Both the position numbers and the translations under genes were made by a program. Of a DNA stretch of 64,000 nucleotides, positions 11,601-21,418 are shown in pieces; the first letter of the stretch is position 1; every line of letters begins with the position of its first letter. The DNA is from Ciona savignyi (Eukaryota > Chordata > Ascidiacea > Phlebobranchia > Cionidae): assembly GCA_000149265.1 (NCBI GenBank), contig CH003233.1, forward strand, positions 356,365 to 420,364, read 5' to 3'. The notes under the pieces were generated by a model. The model was not told the origin of the DNA, did not search any database, and saw only the letters and a list, made by a program, of their open reading frames with translations.

Positions 11601-14600
11601 TCAGCAATTCTTTTGGTTGACGAAAGAAAAGGTGATTAAACATTGATTAACCACTTATACTCAATGTAAGTTTTCTATCTTTGTGGTTTAAACCCCCCTT
11701 GAATGGTTGTGTGGCCGAAAGGTTAACGCGATCGAAACAAACCATCTTGGTGAGGAGCCGATTAAGTGTTCGAAACCTTGTTTCCTGCTGCTGTTCTTTG
11801 TTTCATTTGTTTGTTTTTTTATTCTAGGGCCAAAAATGAATAAACTAAACTTAAACTAAACAAGTCTAATAAAAAGCCTGTTTTAAAAAAACTGGAGCAT
11901 TCTCCCCGAATCTATCCTACCAAAACAAATGCATACTGACACCTTTTCATCTAGGAGCTAGAAGACCATCTAAGCAAACGGACCCCAGAGGAAAAAGAGG
12001 CCATTGACGAAAAAGTCTATTCTTTCGGGGATTATTTCACTTATGACGAAATGCCAGAAAGCGACGAAGAGATGTACCATCTTTTCGCTATCATCGACTG
12101 CAACGCTATAGGGTATGCAATAGAGGTGTAACCGTAACCAAGTTTATGCTATAGCTAGTTGGTTGTGTTCTTGGGCAAGGTATTTGCACATTACCCGAAT
12201 CCAGCGGATTATTGGGTTTTATTAAAACTAAAAAACGTCTCTTAGTCATATCCTTTATTCAATCCAGTCGCTAACTAGTCTGTTGTATTCTTGGACTGTG
12301 CAATTAGCAGACCTTTTGGATAAATTGGTTCTACTTAAACTTAAAGAACATCTAAATCTTACAACATTTAAAATTGAAAATTAGTTATATTGCGTAGAGC
12401 CGTTAGCCGAAAAGTTTCCGGTAAAAAACAGCCACTGACAAGTCAGCTGCGTGGGCAATTAATGGGTTCTACAAAAAAAAACTAAAAAATTACCCATCTT
12501 TTACAACACACTGCAATAGTTCCTATAACCGACGGTGGGCGCGAGGTAATTTCACGATTAACCGTGTATCAACGCCAATTACATATTCTCACCACGGATA
12601 AAATATATACATCCATACACAGTCATCATGTCCTAAACATTCCTTCCCCAGGTTAAACGACCACAGAGGCATACAGACTATCGGCGTGGGTATTTACCCC
12701 ACAATTTCCATGATGAATCATGATTGTATGCCGAATTGCGTAGCAATGAACAATGGACCAAGACTGGAGGTAAAGTGTACATTTTTTGTGAATGAAACTC
12801 TAAGCAGCATAGGATCGATATATTCGGTTATAGTCTGGTGGTTTAGTGCGACGCCTTTCAACCGAAGGGTTGTAGGTTAGAAACTGGTCGCTAAATAGAT
12901 GGCTGTGTCCTTGGGTAAGCCACTTTACTGACATTGCCTGAACCCATTGTAATAATGGGTTTTACTAAATTGAAGGAACGTGTGAATCATACACAAAACA
13001 CTACAATAGCTCCGGTAACCCGACGGTGGGAGGTGATCTGACGATTGCCCGTGTGCTAACCCTTTTGTTTTCCCTTTATGGGGATTAACATAAATATTCT
13101 ATCCTATATGTGCAACCATTGTCGGGTTACCTGAGCTGTTGTTTTTGTTAACCTGTCATTAACTTAAATCCACTTTTTGTGGATAAAACTCTAAATTATA
13201 TGTATTACGTTGTTGTGGTTAATTCGGATTATAAATTGATCTTGCTAACCATTTGGCTGAAAGCTTTTTAATTTAAATATATCCTGTCAGGTGAGGGCGC
13301 TAAAGATCATTCAACCCGGCGAAGAGCTGTGTATCTCATACATTGATTCCTTGGAAACCACTCGCCAGCGAAAGGAGAAGTTACAAATGCAGTATTACTT
13401 TGACTGCGATTGTGAGAGCTGTGCTAACGGTAAGTGTTTTGCGTACGAATGCTGGGGTTTTAATGTCCTCTTACGTATTCTTAACGTAATCTGACGTTTA
13501 CCGGTGTGGTAACCCAACTGCGTTTTCCCATCCACGTGCATAAATATTCTATACTGTTGGCAACTTTATTATACATCAGTATTTTAATACATGACGACAA
13601 GACTTGAGACCAATACCATTTTAACTGGCGAGTTGTGATATAAATTGGTTGCTACCAATCTACCACACGCCGGTTTATAATTACCTACAAAGGTTACCGT
13701 ATCTACGTAGGCTGATTACCACGCCTAATATAGTATTAACGTAATATATACGTCACAAAATGTTCATTTGGTTCTAAATACGAATTTAATCAAGGGAATC
13801 ACAAATTTAATTAGTTATTGACCGAGAGTAATATCACACTTGTATAAGTGCTATCTAACCATTATTGCGCTCGTTACTCAAATCGTTTTAACACATACGC
13901 GTACGTAATACCAATCGGTCGCGTTAACACATGACCCAACATTTTAAAGTTAAATCTACTAAAGGGATCTAGTTTGCCTCATCCTGGCAAACCCACAGTG
14001 ATGTTCTAATATTACACAGATAATTTCAATTATACATTATAACAATTATTCCACACTTATTCCACACTGAGAAAACGCACTTAGATGTTTATAGACGAAA
14101 AGAATGCTAAACTACATGTTCACGCTTACTTGGAATTTCTACCAGCACTCCACGGGCCAAATTAAGCAGTTAAAAAGATCACTAAATCAAAATTCCACCA
14201 CAAAGTCACAATTTAACCCATAAAATCACACTTTCACCATCAACGACACAATTTAACCGACAAAATCACAATTTACACCACAAAGGCATATGTAAGTAGC
14301 CTGCATGGCCACACAACCGTATTTTTGTGTAACGGTTTAAGAAGTAGTACTGGCCGAAGCGTTGCAACATCTCATGTCACAGCCGTGTAATATATATGTC
14401 ACCTCGATTGGGAAACACTGCTTTAACCACGCGGCCACAAAACCCTCCAAAATTATCCAATGATTGATTGTGTTTTTACGTAGGTCACTTCGTGGAGGAT
14501 TTGAAACACGCTCTCATACCTGGCGATATTAAACCAGAGAGCGTCAAATACATCAATCAATTTTCGAAGGACATGCTGAGACGAATACAACAAGCCAAAG

Positions 14601-17600
14601 AGGTAAGTTCAGCTAACACAGTGGTGCAACTGATTGATGAACCTTATGAAGAGATCTTTTTTGTATAAAAATAGATGAACTCACGGTATTAACGTACTGT
14701 ATCCTGGTAAGCTTACACGTTGCGGTTAATTAACACAGTGTTGTAACTGTTTCGGATTCCTAAACTCGTTTAAAGATATTTTGACAAACATATAGTCACT
14801 ACTTTTTTGTTAAATTGGATGAACAATAACAGAATCTTGGGTAGGATATTAATTTTTAACTGATTCGTATTCCATTTGCAACTTAATTTTTTTTCTCCAA
14901 AGTTTGCCTCTAAAGATATGTTGTCAAACCTTTTGAGGACACATTTTTTGCAAAAAAAATACCTCAACGTCGGTCGGTTGTAGGGTATTTATGTTTATCT
15001 CTGTGACTAGGAAAAAAAAACAGGGAATGTATCTAATTAGATTACCTAATCTTTTGATCATTTGTGTAAGAAAGCTTATTATGGTATTAATGAGGTGATG
15101 CGCTGGTGATTTTTTTTTTAATTTTTTTACCGGGCTTAGTTTCGAACCCGTGATGGGGTCGTACATGATTATTCCACCCTATCCGTTAAACTTTTAGATG
15201 AAACGCGACGCACTAACCTACCGACGCGTTAACCCAAAAAACTGACACACCGGGTATAATTAAAACAATCAACTTGTGCGAATATATTACCGAGACCTTT
15301 AATTTAATCAATACATCTGAAACAAATGAATGACTAATGTATAAATGTCGTCATCTCGCGTGGGAGGATGCGTGACAGGTTCCCCCATGCCGAATCTGAA
15401 GGTTATACCCAAATATACATTTCGAGCTTACCAACGTGAGATATGTCGAAGCTTTGCAAGTGACAGAGGATAAAATACCATGGGTGATAATTTTTTTATA
15501 CAGTATTTGTCAGGCAAAAAACGGACACTGTGAACGTAATAATGAAACTGGTAGGAAAAGGAAAAAAACAACGAAAGTTTAATATCACATTGTTAGTTCG
15601 GTGGATAACACAATATTACTGGTGTGCTGTTGCTTAACTTTGTGAAAACATATTGGGTTGGTTTAATTTAATCAAGCATTATACGTATAGAACCTTTAAT
15701 ATCACCCTGTGTGTATAAACGTGTTTTCTATTCACAGCGACAGACATGGGAAAGAATGTGCAACCAGACTTTGGGCGTTCTGGCACAGCAGGACTGTGTG
15801 ATTGCTGATACAAACGTCCTGAAGCTTGCCGTGTTAAGTAAGTTTTCTTTGCCATGTTTAACCCCAAGATGAGATCGTGACTAGGACAGTTTTTCTATAA
15901 CAGTCTGTAGATGTATCAGTCGCGTTAACCATTCGGCCACATGACCGTACATGTTTAGTAAGTATTGTACTGTGATGAAATAAGTCGCCACGTGCGGCGG
16001 TAGTGATGCCGAATGATCAACGCGGCCTTTACGTACATCATGTGTGGCCAAATGGTCAACGCAACCTTTACGTACATCATGTGTGGCAAATGGTCAACGC
16101 AACCTATACGTACATCATGTGTGGCCGAATGGTCAACGCAACCTATACGTACATCATGTGTGGCCGAATGGTCAACGCAACCTATACGCACATCATGTGT
16201 GGCCGAATGATCTACGCGACCAATATTACTTAGAATTGCAAACACTTTTCACCGTTCCAGTTTATTCAAATAGCATTTTACAAAGTTTACAAACAAGCCT
16301 TGCAAACCAAACTGCGGACACTTTGATTTGCCTCAGTATCATTTGTTCATTTTTACGTGTTAAAGCATAAGTTTCTGCTAACCTAACAATAGTGTTGTAC
16401 TTGGGAGAATATAAGCAAATACAGATTATAGAAGACAAATAGGTGTTCACGGTGTCACTATGTGCGTCATTCACGCAAAACCACCTGCTCGGGATTAGTT
16501 AAACAAATCAATCCTCAATTCCGGCTTCCAAATCACTCTGATCGAGTGAAGTCCTTCTGCACACTAACACAATGTTCACCAAAAATATGGAAACCGAAAA
16601 CTGCTTCCTAAACTATGGAAATCTAAAAACTTCTTAATAAAACTATGAAAACCAATTTAATTCCAACCCCGTTCAAACATAAATCTAAACCCTGACACTA
16701 ATCCCAGCCTTAAACCCTAATTTCGACCCCAAAATTAACAGTAATTCTAACGCCATGTTTAAAACTTACTCTAATGCCCCAATCTTTATTTTAGTTATTA
16801 GTTTTTCTACTTCCCTCTTTTGTCTTTCCCCCCTTTTGATTTGATTGACAGGACAACTCTTAAAGGAGAAAAATAAGGGGAGGGGGAAAACTGCTCACTA
16901 AAACTATGAGAACTAATCTCTACACCACAATTAACGCTTGCTTTAATTCCAACCTTAACATTGACTTACTTAACAGACCTAAACCCAACGCTTACATCCC
17001 AATTTTTATTCCTAATAATTTTTTATTAGTTTTCCTTTTTCCCTCCTTTTAATTTGGCTCTCCAGGCATTTCACGGCTACCCAGATCCTTGTTATAAATT
17101 ACAACAACAGCGAATTAATCCTTATTTTCTAATCCAAGATCACGCTGTGGAAGTACAGTCTTTTCTTCGTCGTCAAGATGCTGCTTTAGAATACGCTCAA
17201 CGCGTTGCCAATGCTTACGAGAAGTTACTTCCGCCAGTACACCCGACACTTGGGATGTACCTTATGAGGGTAGGTGACGAATGATAATCTGCATTTCTAA
17301 TCCTGGATAAAATTTAAATATACAAACAGATTCTCTTATCATGAATTAAAGTTGAATCTAGGATAGAAAGAGGATAGGATATCCTATATCTTAAATCTAC
17401 CTATATACTATATATCCTATATCCTAAATCTACATAAGGATTCTCTTGAATTGAACATAAATCTACTTAAGGATTCTCCAATCTTGGATTAAACTTAAAT
17501 CTACGGAAAAATAATGTAATCCTGGATTAAATATAAATCTACAAAGAGTCCTCTAATCCTGAATTATATTTAAATCTACAAACGGTCCTGGATTTATTAA

Positions 17601-18235
17601 TAAAAGAAATTCGTCATTAGGATTCCTAATTTTGTAATAACTGAATAGGTTACATGATTATTTGTTGGTATAGTTAAAGCAACTCAGATTTCTATGCAAT
17701 AGCACTCTCAGTGATGGGCCCGTCATGGGTTAGAAAATTAACTCCTTATAAAAACGAATAAGATTTAAATAAAATAATAAAAAATGTAATTTAATTAATA
17801 CTCTAACCTAATTTGTTTTGTTTTTTCAGCTTGGGGTTATACAATGGCAACTTCAGAAAACGGAAAATGCCTTAGCGACACTTGGGCGGGCAGCATCTAT
17901 CATTTCGGTACGAACGGCTTTAAGATTATTAATATATTAAGTTTAAATGTTTAGGTATATTTACTGCACCACCAACATTTTTTGCTAAAATACAGACGTT
18001 TTTTCTAAATTAGTTAGGTAGTCGTTTGTCCATTTAATTGAGCAATCTTTTTCCAAATAATCTTGTCGATTCACACGAAAATTTTCCCCAGAAAACTCAC
18101 GGGGACGATCACGGAATGTTTAAAGAGCTTTTGGGCTTGATTCACCAATGTAAGATGGAAGCCCATATGACCAAAGGTTCACAAAGGGAGTTCAGGCTAG
18201 CGAAGAAAAAAGCGGGTCTCAAGCTTCCTTCTTAA
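5686..18235 (+). CDS. SMYD1: SMYD1-like SET/MYND lysine methyltransferase, 10 coding exons
   Basis: Predicted S-adenosylmethionine-dependent protein lysine methyltransferase, 464 residues. Exons: 5686-5859, 11178-11411, 11955-12112, 12652-12769, 13291-13429, 14484-14602, 15738-15837, 17139-17269, 17830-17907, 18092-18235; all phases join. The split SET domain starts with KGRGLKATKKF (14-24). The MYND zinc finger spans C49-C94 (CHFC, CTAC, CSKEC, HKAEC). The SET core has NHDC (211-214) and GEELCISYID (238-247), and the post-SET cysteines are CDCESC (267-272). The C-terminal helical domain is close in length to SMYD1. Spacing and sequence fit SMYD1 better than SMYD2 or SMYD3, but a pre-duplication SMYD1/2/3 ancestor is possible. 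The exon 2 donor (GTCGGA) is weak. Exon 8 is placed at 17139 because only that acceptor keeps frame and the family's length. Intron 1 contains a 4.75-kb retroelement. Confidence 0.92.
6179..6655 (-). repeat. 3' LTR of the BEL/Pao element
   Basis: 477 bp, matching the repeat at 10453-10931 except near 6472, where this copy reads AAGCAATACAATG against AAGCACATGACAATG. It is preceded by the target copy CTAAG. Confidence 0.95.
6669..8434 (-). pseudogene. BEL/Pao gag C-terminus, zinc knuckles, protease and start of reverse transcriptase (broken)
   Basis: On the minus strand the long frame from 8430 to 6929 carries the end of gag, then CX2CX4HX4C-type knuckles (CYNCFIPGHTARLC). A DUF1758-like retropepsin follows with AFLDGGATRTLCT as the likely catalytic loop (DGG where DSG/DTG is usual), and then the pre-RT linker. 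A frameshift with a stop sits near 6926-6929. The next frame (6669-6920) starts the reverse transcriptase (WYVPHHAT, VFDCAA, LLQGPDHTNNL). At about 6780 it jumps to residues that look like the extreme C-terminal tail of BEL pol. The remaining RT, RNase H and integrase are gone, so the copy cannot be autonomous. Confidence 0.85.
8431..9503. mobile_element. piggyBac-like non-autonomous element inside gag
   Basis: The element is 8435-9499 (1,065 bp), flanked by the tetranucleotide TTAA at 8431-8434 and 9500-9503. Its ends are inverted: CTCTTTCACTCCCGGCC on the left, CTCTTTGCCTCCCAACTC as the reverse complement on the right. A TTAA target and CYCTTT-type ends are the piggyBac hallmark. Two subterminal palindromes lie at the right end: 9426-9439 and a perfect 26-bp one at 9463-9488. 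Removing the element plus one TTAA puts the two gag halves back in the same frame. A 107-codon frame inside (8905-9228, minus) has no family I recognise, and no transposase is seen. Confidence 0.88.
9504..10447 (-). pseudogene. BEL/Pao gag, N-terminal part (DUF1759-like), interrupted
   Basis: The frame runs almost from the 5' LTR edge. It encodes an acidic, charged coiled-coil-like N-terminus, then a DUF1759-like capsid region (LPQRNIPKFDGNVLEFHSFM, later LKERFGQRHKVVGAYVRLL and LWNEMSNCFYLL), and is cut by the DNA element at 9503. The frame is open upstream of the first Met to within a few bases of the LTR, with no leader and no primer-binding site. The true gag start therefore seems to be deleted. 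Confidence 0.85.
10453..10931 (-). repeat. 5' LTR of the BEL/Pao element
   Basis: 479 bp, the upstream LTR for a minus-strand element. It starts TGTAGAATGTGGCAGCG and ends CACCCGCAACA on the minus strand, and is followed on the plus strand by the target copy CTAAG. Confidence 0.95.
12125..12600 (+). repeat. Two partial SINE-A copies in SMYD intron 3
   Basis: GCTAGTTGGTTGTGTTCTTG near 12150 and GCTAACTAGTCTGTTGTATT near 12270 are two head ends. One 3' part (ACAACACACTGCAATAGTTC, then GGGCGCGAGGTAAT) follows near 12510. Confidence 0.6.
12834..13107 (+). repeat. SINE-A copy, near full length
   Basis: Head GGTGGTTTAGTGCGACGCCT and GAAGGGTTGTAGGTTAGAAA; core GCTGTGTCCTTGGGTAAGCC and TAATGGGTTTTACTAAATTG; tail TAAATATTCTATCCTAT. 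It starts 65 bp after the exon 4 donor of the SMYD gene. Confidence 0.85.
16005..16220 (+). repeat. Tandem array of a 39-bp SINE-B-head unit
   Basis: About five and a half direct copies of a 39-bp unit (one is 37 bp) containing TGTGGCCGAATGGTCAACGC and CCTATACGTACATCATG. The first part equals the A-box end of the dispersed SINE-B repeats. Neighbouring units differ at one to three bases, so the array is young. It lies in SMYD intron 7. The units read openly in several frames, but that is an effect of periodicity. Confidence 0.9.
16565..17052. mobile_element. Two MITE-T copies in tandem in SMYD intron 7
   Basis: Copy one (about 16565-16838) has the CCCTAATTTCGACCCC interior and ends in TCTTTCCCCCCTTTT. 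Copy two (16862-17052) opens with GGAGAAAAATAAGGGGAGGG and CTGCTCACTAAAACTATGAG and ends TTTTCCTTTTTCCCTCC. The second lies 86 bp upstream of the exon 8 acceptor. Confidence 0.7.
17285..17590 (+). repeat. Degenerate ~45-bp tandem repeat
   Basis: Repeated blocks of AATCCTGGATTAAA(T/C)TTAAATCTAC(A/G)NA with GGATTCTC spacers occur five to six times with heavy drift in SMYD intron 8. Confidence 0.6.
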
Positions 18236-19244
18236 AATTGTATAATTTATCGCAAAATTATATTTGTAAATATTTCACATAAAAATCAGATGGTAAATAG
18301 GAACATATGACCAGTGCATTTGACATATAATTATTATTTTTTTGTTAAATATTTTTTACCAATTTAACAAATAACAAATTTTATCTTTGTTAATAACGCA
18401 TTTTTATCCGAAACGGGTAATCTTACTTGCTTGGTAAAACGCCAGTTTAACCATTTTGCTACCATTTAAATGTCAAGCTTTATTCAAATTGTATATTGTT
18501 TAATTTTGAATGATATTATTCATGTTGTCTGATGGCAAAAAAAACGGAAAATTAGTGTAAGATTATATTTGTAAAATATTCAAATAGAAATAAGACGGTA
18601 AATAAGAAAAATGTTCTTGTTAAAGCTATTTTACTTCTTTTGACAAAAAAAACTATTTTAAATTTCTAATGAAACCGTTATGTTAGCCACTTTGACTAAT
18701 AACGAGTCTCATATCCTGTTCAAAAACCAATATTTCCCGATTCGAAAATAACTAATCGTATTTTCTTGTTAAAAATGCATTTTTTAACAATTTTACGAAC
18801 GTTTTAATTTGTGCTTAATAAATTTCAAAAGAAACTTCGTGTCATTACAGGTTAACCGCGTTATCATAGACACCTCAATCCCGCAGTCGAGTCTATTTAA
18901 GTATGCGGGAAACCATTGTAGCTTAATTTGGGCAGGATAAATGTGCCAAGCCTATTAATACTCAGCCGACCCGGTTTTAGATGCACGTCAAAGCAGGACA
19001 TTTATTTGTACCTATCCCTAAGGATTGATTCAGACTGCATAAACAAAAACAAAGTTTTCAGGACCGCAAAATTGCAGACTACTACATAGTGCTATTGTCA
19101 CATAGCCCTGTATGAGCGGCATTGTTTTTGCAGCCTTGTGTTTCTTTTAAATTGTTTTAATGTGTTTTTTTTCTATCTTCGGACTATAATGACTGTGGTT
19201 AAACGTTTTTTCGCTTTTACTAAAATAAATTTCCGAAATGGGAT

Positions 19245-19465
19245 AAAATAGGATGAGACATGATATTCATGTTTGTTCTCGTGGTTGGAAAACGCAACAG
19301 GCGTTAACACAGGGGTAATCTTCAGATTACCGCTTGTCTACTGGGGGGTTACTGGAGCTATTGTAGTGTATTGTTTATGGTCAAGACATTTTGGTCCGTT
19401 TTAGTAGAATCTATCAATTCCTTGGGTTCGGACAATGCCCGCTAAGTGTCTTGCCCAAGGCAAGG
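19245..19465 (-). repeat. SINE-A remnant
   Basis: ATGATATTCATGTTTGTTCTC, then GCAACAGGCGTTAACACAG, GGAGCTATTGTAGTGTATTG and GACAATGCCCGCTAAGTG, occur in inverted family order. The head end is missing. Confidence 0.65.
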
Positions 19466-20697
19466 AATCCTACAAATTTTACTCCAATAAGCACTGTCTC
19501 ATGTGCTTAATGTGTGTATCTACGACAGCTTTAATCTGAACTTGCTTAATCTTTACCGCAAATTACTAGTAAAACTGTCTTTACGTTGGTTTAAAGTAAA
19601 ACTAACGTTGATAAGTTGTTTTCTTATATGAAACATGATATATGAACCATATGAAACTCATATGTTTTATATATTTGAAACAAATTAAACGTTCGAAGAA
19701 AACTGGCAGAAAAAAGTTAGCAATGTCCCGGCGTAACTTTATTTCCATGAGTTGATCATTCATTTGATCGTAAACACATGTGGCCCGTTGGGAACACATC
19801 ACGCGGCAGATTTAGTGCTGACTTATTTAAAACTCATGAGACATGCATTTGAGAAAGTACCACTCGTGCCATCAACAGCCAAAAAGACAACAATGACCTA
19901 ACCCCAAGGGGTGTTTTAACTAAATTGTAATTTGTTGCGGGTAAAACTTTGGTGGGGAGAAAGAGCCGGTTTAGTTTGTTTTTGTTTCCACGATAAAAAT
20001 ATGCAACATAATTCTTCTATTATAAACAGGAAAAACTGCTAAACGATAGCGGTTTATATAATAAAGTTAATTAGGGTGGATATATAGCCAGACGTGACCG
20101 CCAAAACTTAGAAAACTGTGTTTTTAAATAAAGATCCATCCACAACTTATGGCAAGTTGAAGGTTTGGTTGTACGTTTCACCAAAATCCTGTTCCAAGAG
20201 TATTTAGCAGTATAACCAATCAACCGACGTAGTTTTTAATAAAAATAGAATATTACAATGTATACGTTAATTTTCAATAGTAAGTAACACTATGAACGGC
20301 ATATTTTATTAGTAAATTACATTATCAAGGTTAAATTATATTAGTAAATCACACGGTAGACGTTAAATTTGAACGTTTGGTTTTGATTTTAAGTTATAAC
20401 ATTGACTTCTAGTTCAATAGTTAATTGTACACTATGAATGTTAGTAAAAAAATGGCAGGAAAGGGAAAATTACAACGGAAACCTATTCATAGCAGGTTCA
20501 GCTTTACCATTTGACGGATGGTATACAATTCACTTTCTGTTAATAGGCTGTATCGACTAAATGCTTATTAGTATTTCCGTTTTGCAAATAAGACGGCTGT
20601 GTGTTAACAACAGGGTTATTTAAGTTTTTTCACAAAATATACGACCCGGCTTATAGGAAACGTGGTATAACGATTAATTTAAGAACCGATATTCAAA

Positions 20698-20840
20698 GCA
20701 CACCAACTGTTTATCTGTGCCACATTTCCGAAAAGAACCTTGAAAATTAGGCTGAGAAGGTGGTGTTCTTATCAAGGTTGATTCGTGTACAAATATATAT
20801 AATGGGGACTTTGGAAATGTGGCACAGATGGACAGGTGAA
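20698..20840. repeat. Imperfect inverted repeat (foldback)
   Basis: The arms CCAACTGTTTATCTGTGCCACATTTCC (20702-20728, shown in part) and GGAAATGTGGCACAGATGG are inverse complements with about three mismatches, 85 bp apart. An inner pair AACCTTGA/TCAAGGTT lies between them. It may be a MITE or a folded transcript. Confidence 0.5.
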
Positions 20841-21418
20841 CAAATCAGCATTGATTATTGAACATATATTTATTTGAACTAACATTTCTCATCAAGTATT
20901 TTGCGCAGGTGTATGTTAATATAATTGGTGATGTCATCCCAAAACTTAGTATGCAAGACGAGACATCGAGCAGACCGCGAATCGCGTCTAAAATCGAAGA
21001 CAGCTGGTTGTTAAGGAGAAAATCGCGACGTCGCGCTGCATTCTCGAATCACATGGAAAATATTCGATCGCGCTGACAAGCATAAATAGAACGGACATTC
21101 AATCGGACTTCATATCGAGATTTCGCAGCCAAAGAGAGCATGGAAAAAGAACAGTAACCGAGTAGAGTGCAGTTCTTTAAGAATTTTGCATTCATTTGCA
21201 GTATCAGCCAATGTTATTTATTGTTTAGAACATTCTTTCAATTATCAACATTTGTAAAACACGTGAAAAAAATGGATGATTTAGGGAAAAACATCACACC
21301 AGAAGGATAAACTAAAATGTAATAGATTACATAGATATCTAAAAAAATACCATTTTTAATTAAAGTTTTTACAGAGAAAAATCGAATTGTATTGTCACTT
21401 AAGAATTGTATTAACAAA

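Larger units (their letters stand above)
18236..21418. other. Intergenic stretch, SMYD gene to RGK gene
   Basis: No gene found. It is AT-rich, with a minus-strand SINE-A remnant at 19245-19465 and an imperfect inverted repeat at 20698-20840. A GC-richer stretch at 20910-21180 holds TGATGTCATC, several CGCG-containing words and ATAAATAG near 21085. It lies 240-500 bp before the RGK start codon and may be that gene's promoter or 5'-untranslated region. A 41-codon frame starting MQDET inside it looks like an upstream frame at most. Confidence 0.5.

Noticed and set aside
16005..16220. Regular spaced repeats suggestive of a CRISPR array
   Set aside because: The units are contiguous 39-mers without unique spacers, in an intron of a chordate-type gene, and derive from a SINE head.
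16003..16370. Repetitive open frames (CVDHSATHDVRIG-type and NGQRNLYVHHVWP-type peptides)
   Set aside because: They arise on both strands and in several frames from the 39-bp tandem array, whose length is a multiple of three; not coding.
17066..17138. Longer version of SMYD exon 8 starting at 17066
   Set aside because: It does not join exon 7 in frame (TAA at 17095-17097) and would add about 24 residues absent from the family; kept only as a possible alternative splice site.
20858..21076. 72-codon frame with an arginine-rich C-terminal part ahead of the RGK gene
   Set aside because: There is no splice link in frame to the RGK exons and no family match; more likely 5'-untranslated or promoter sequence.
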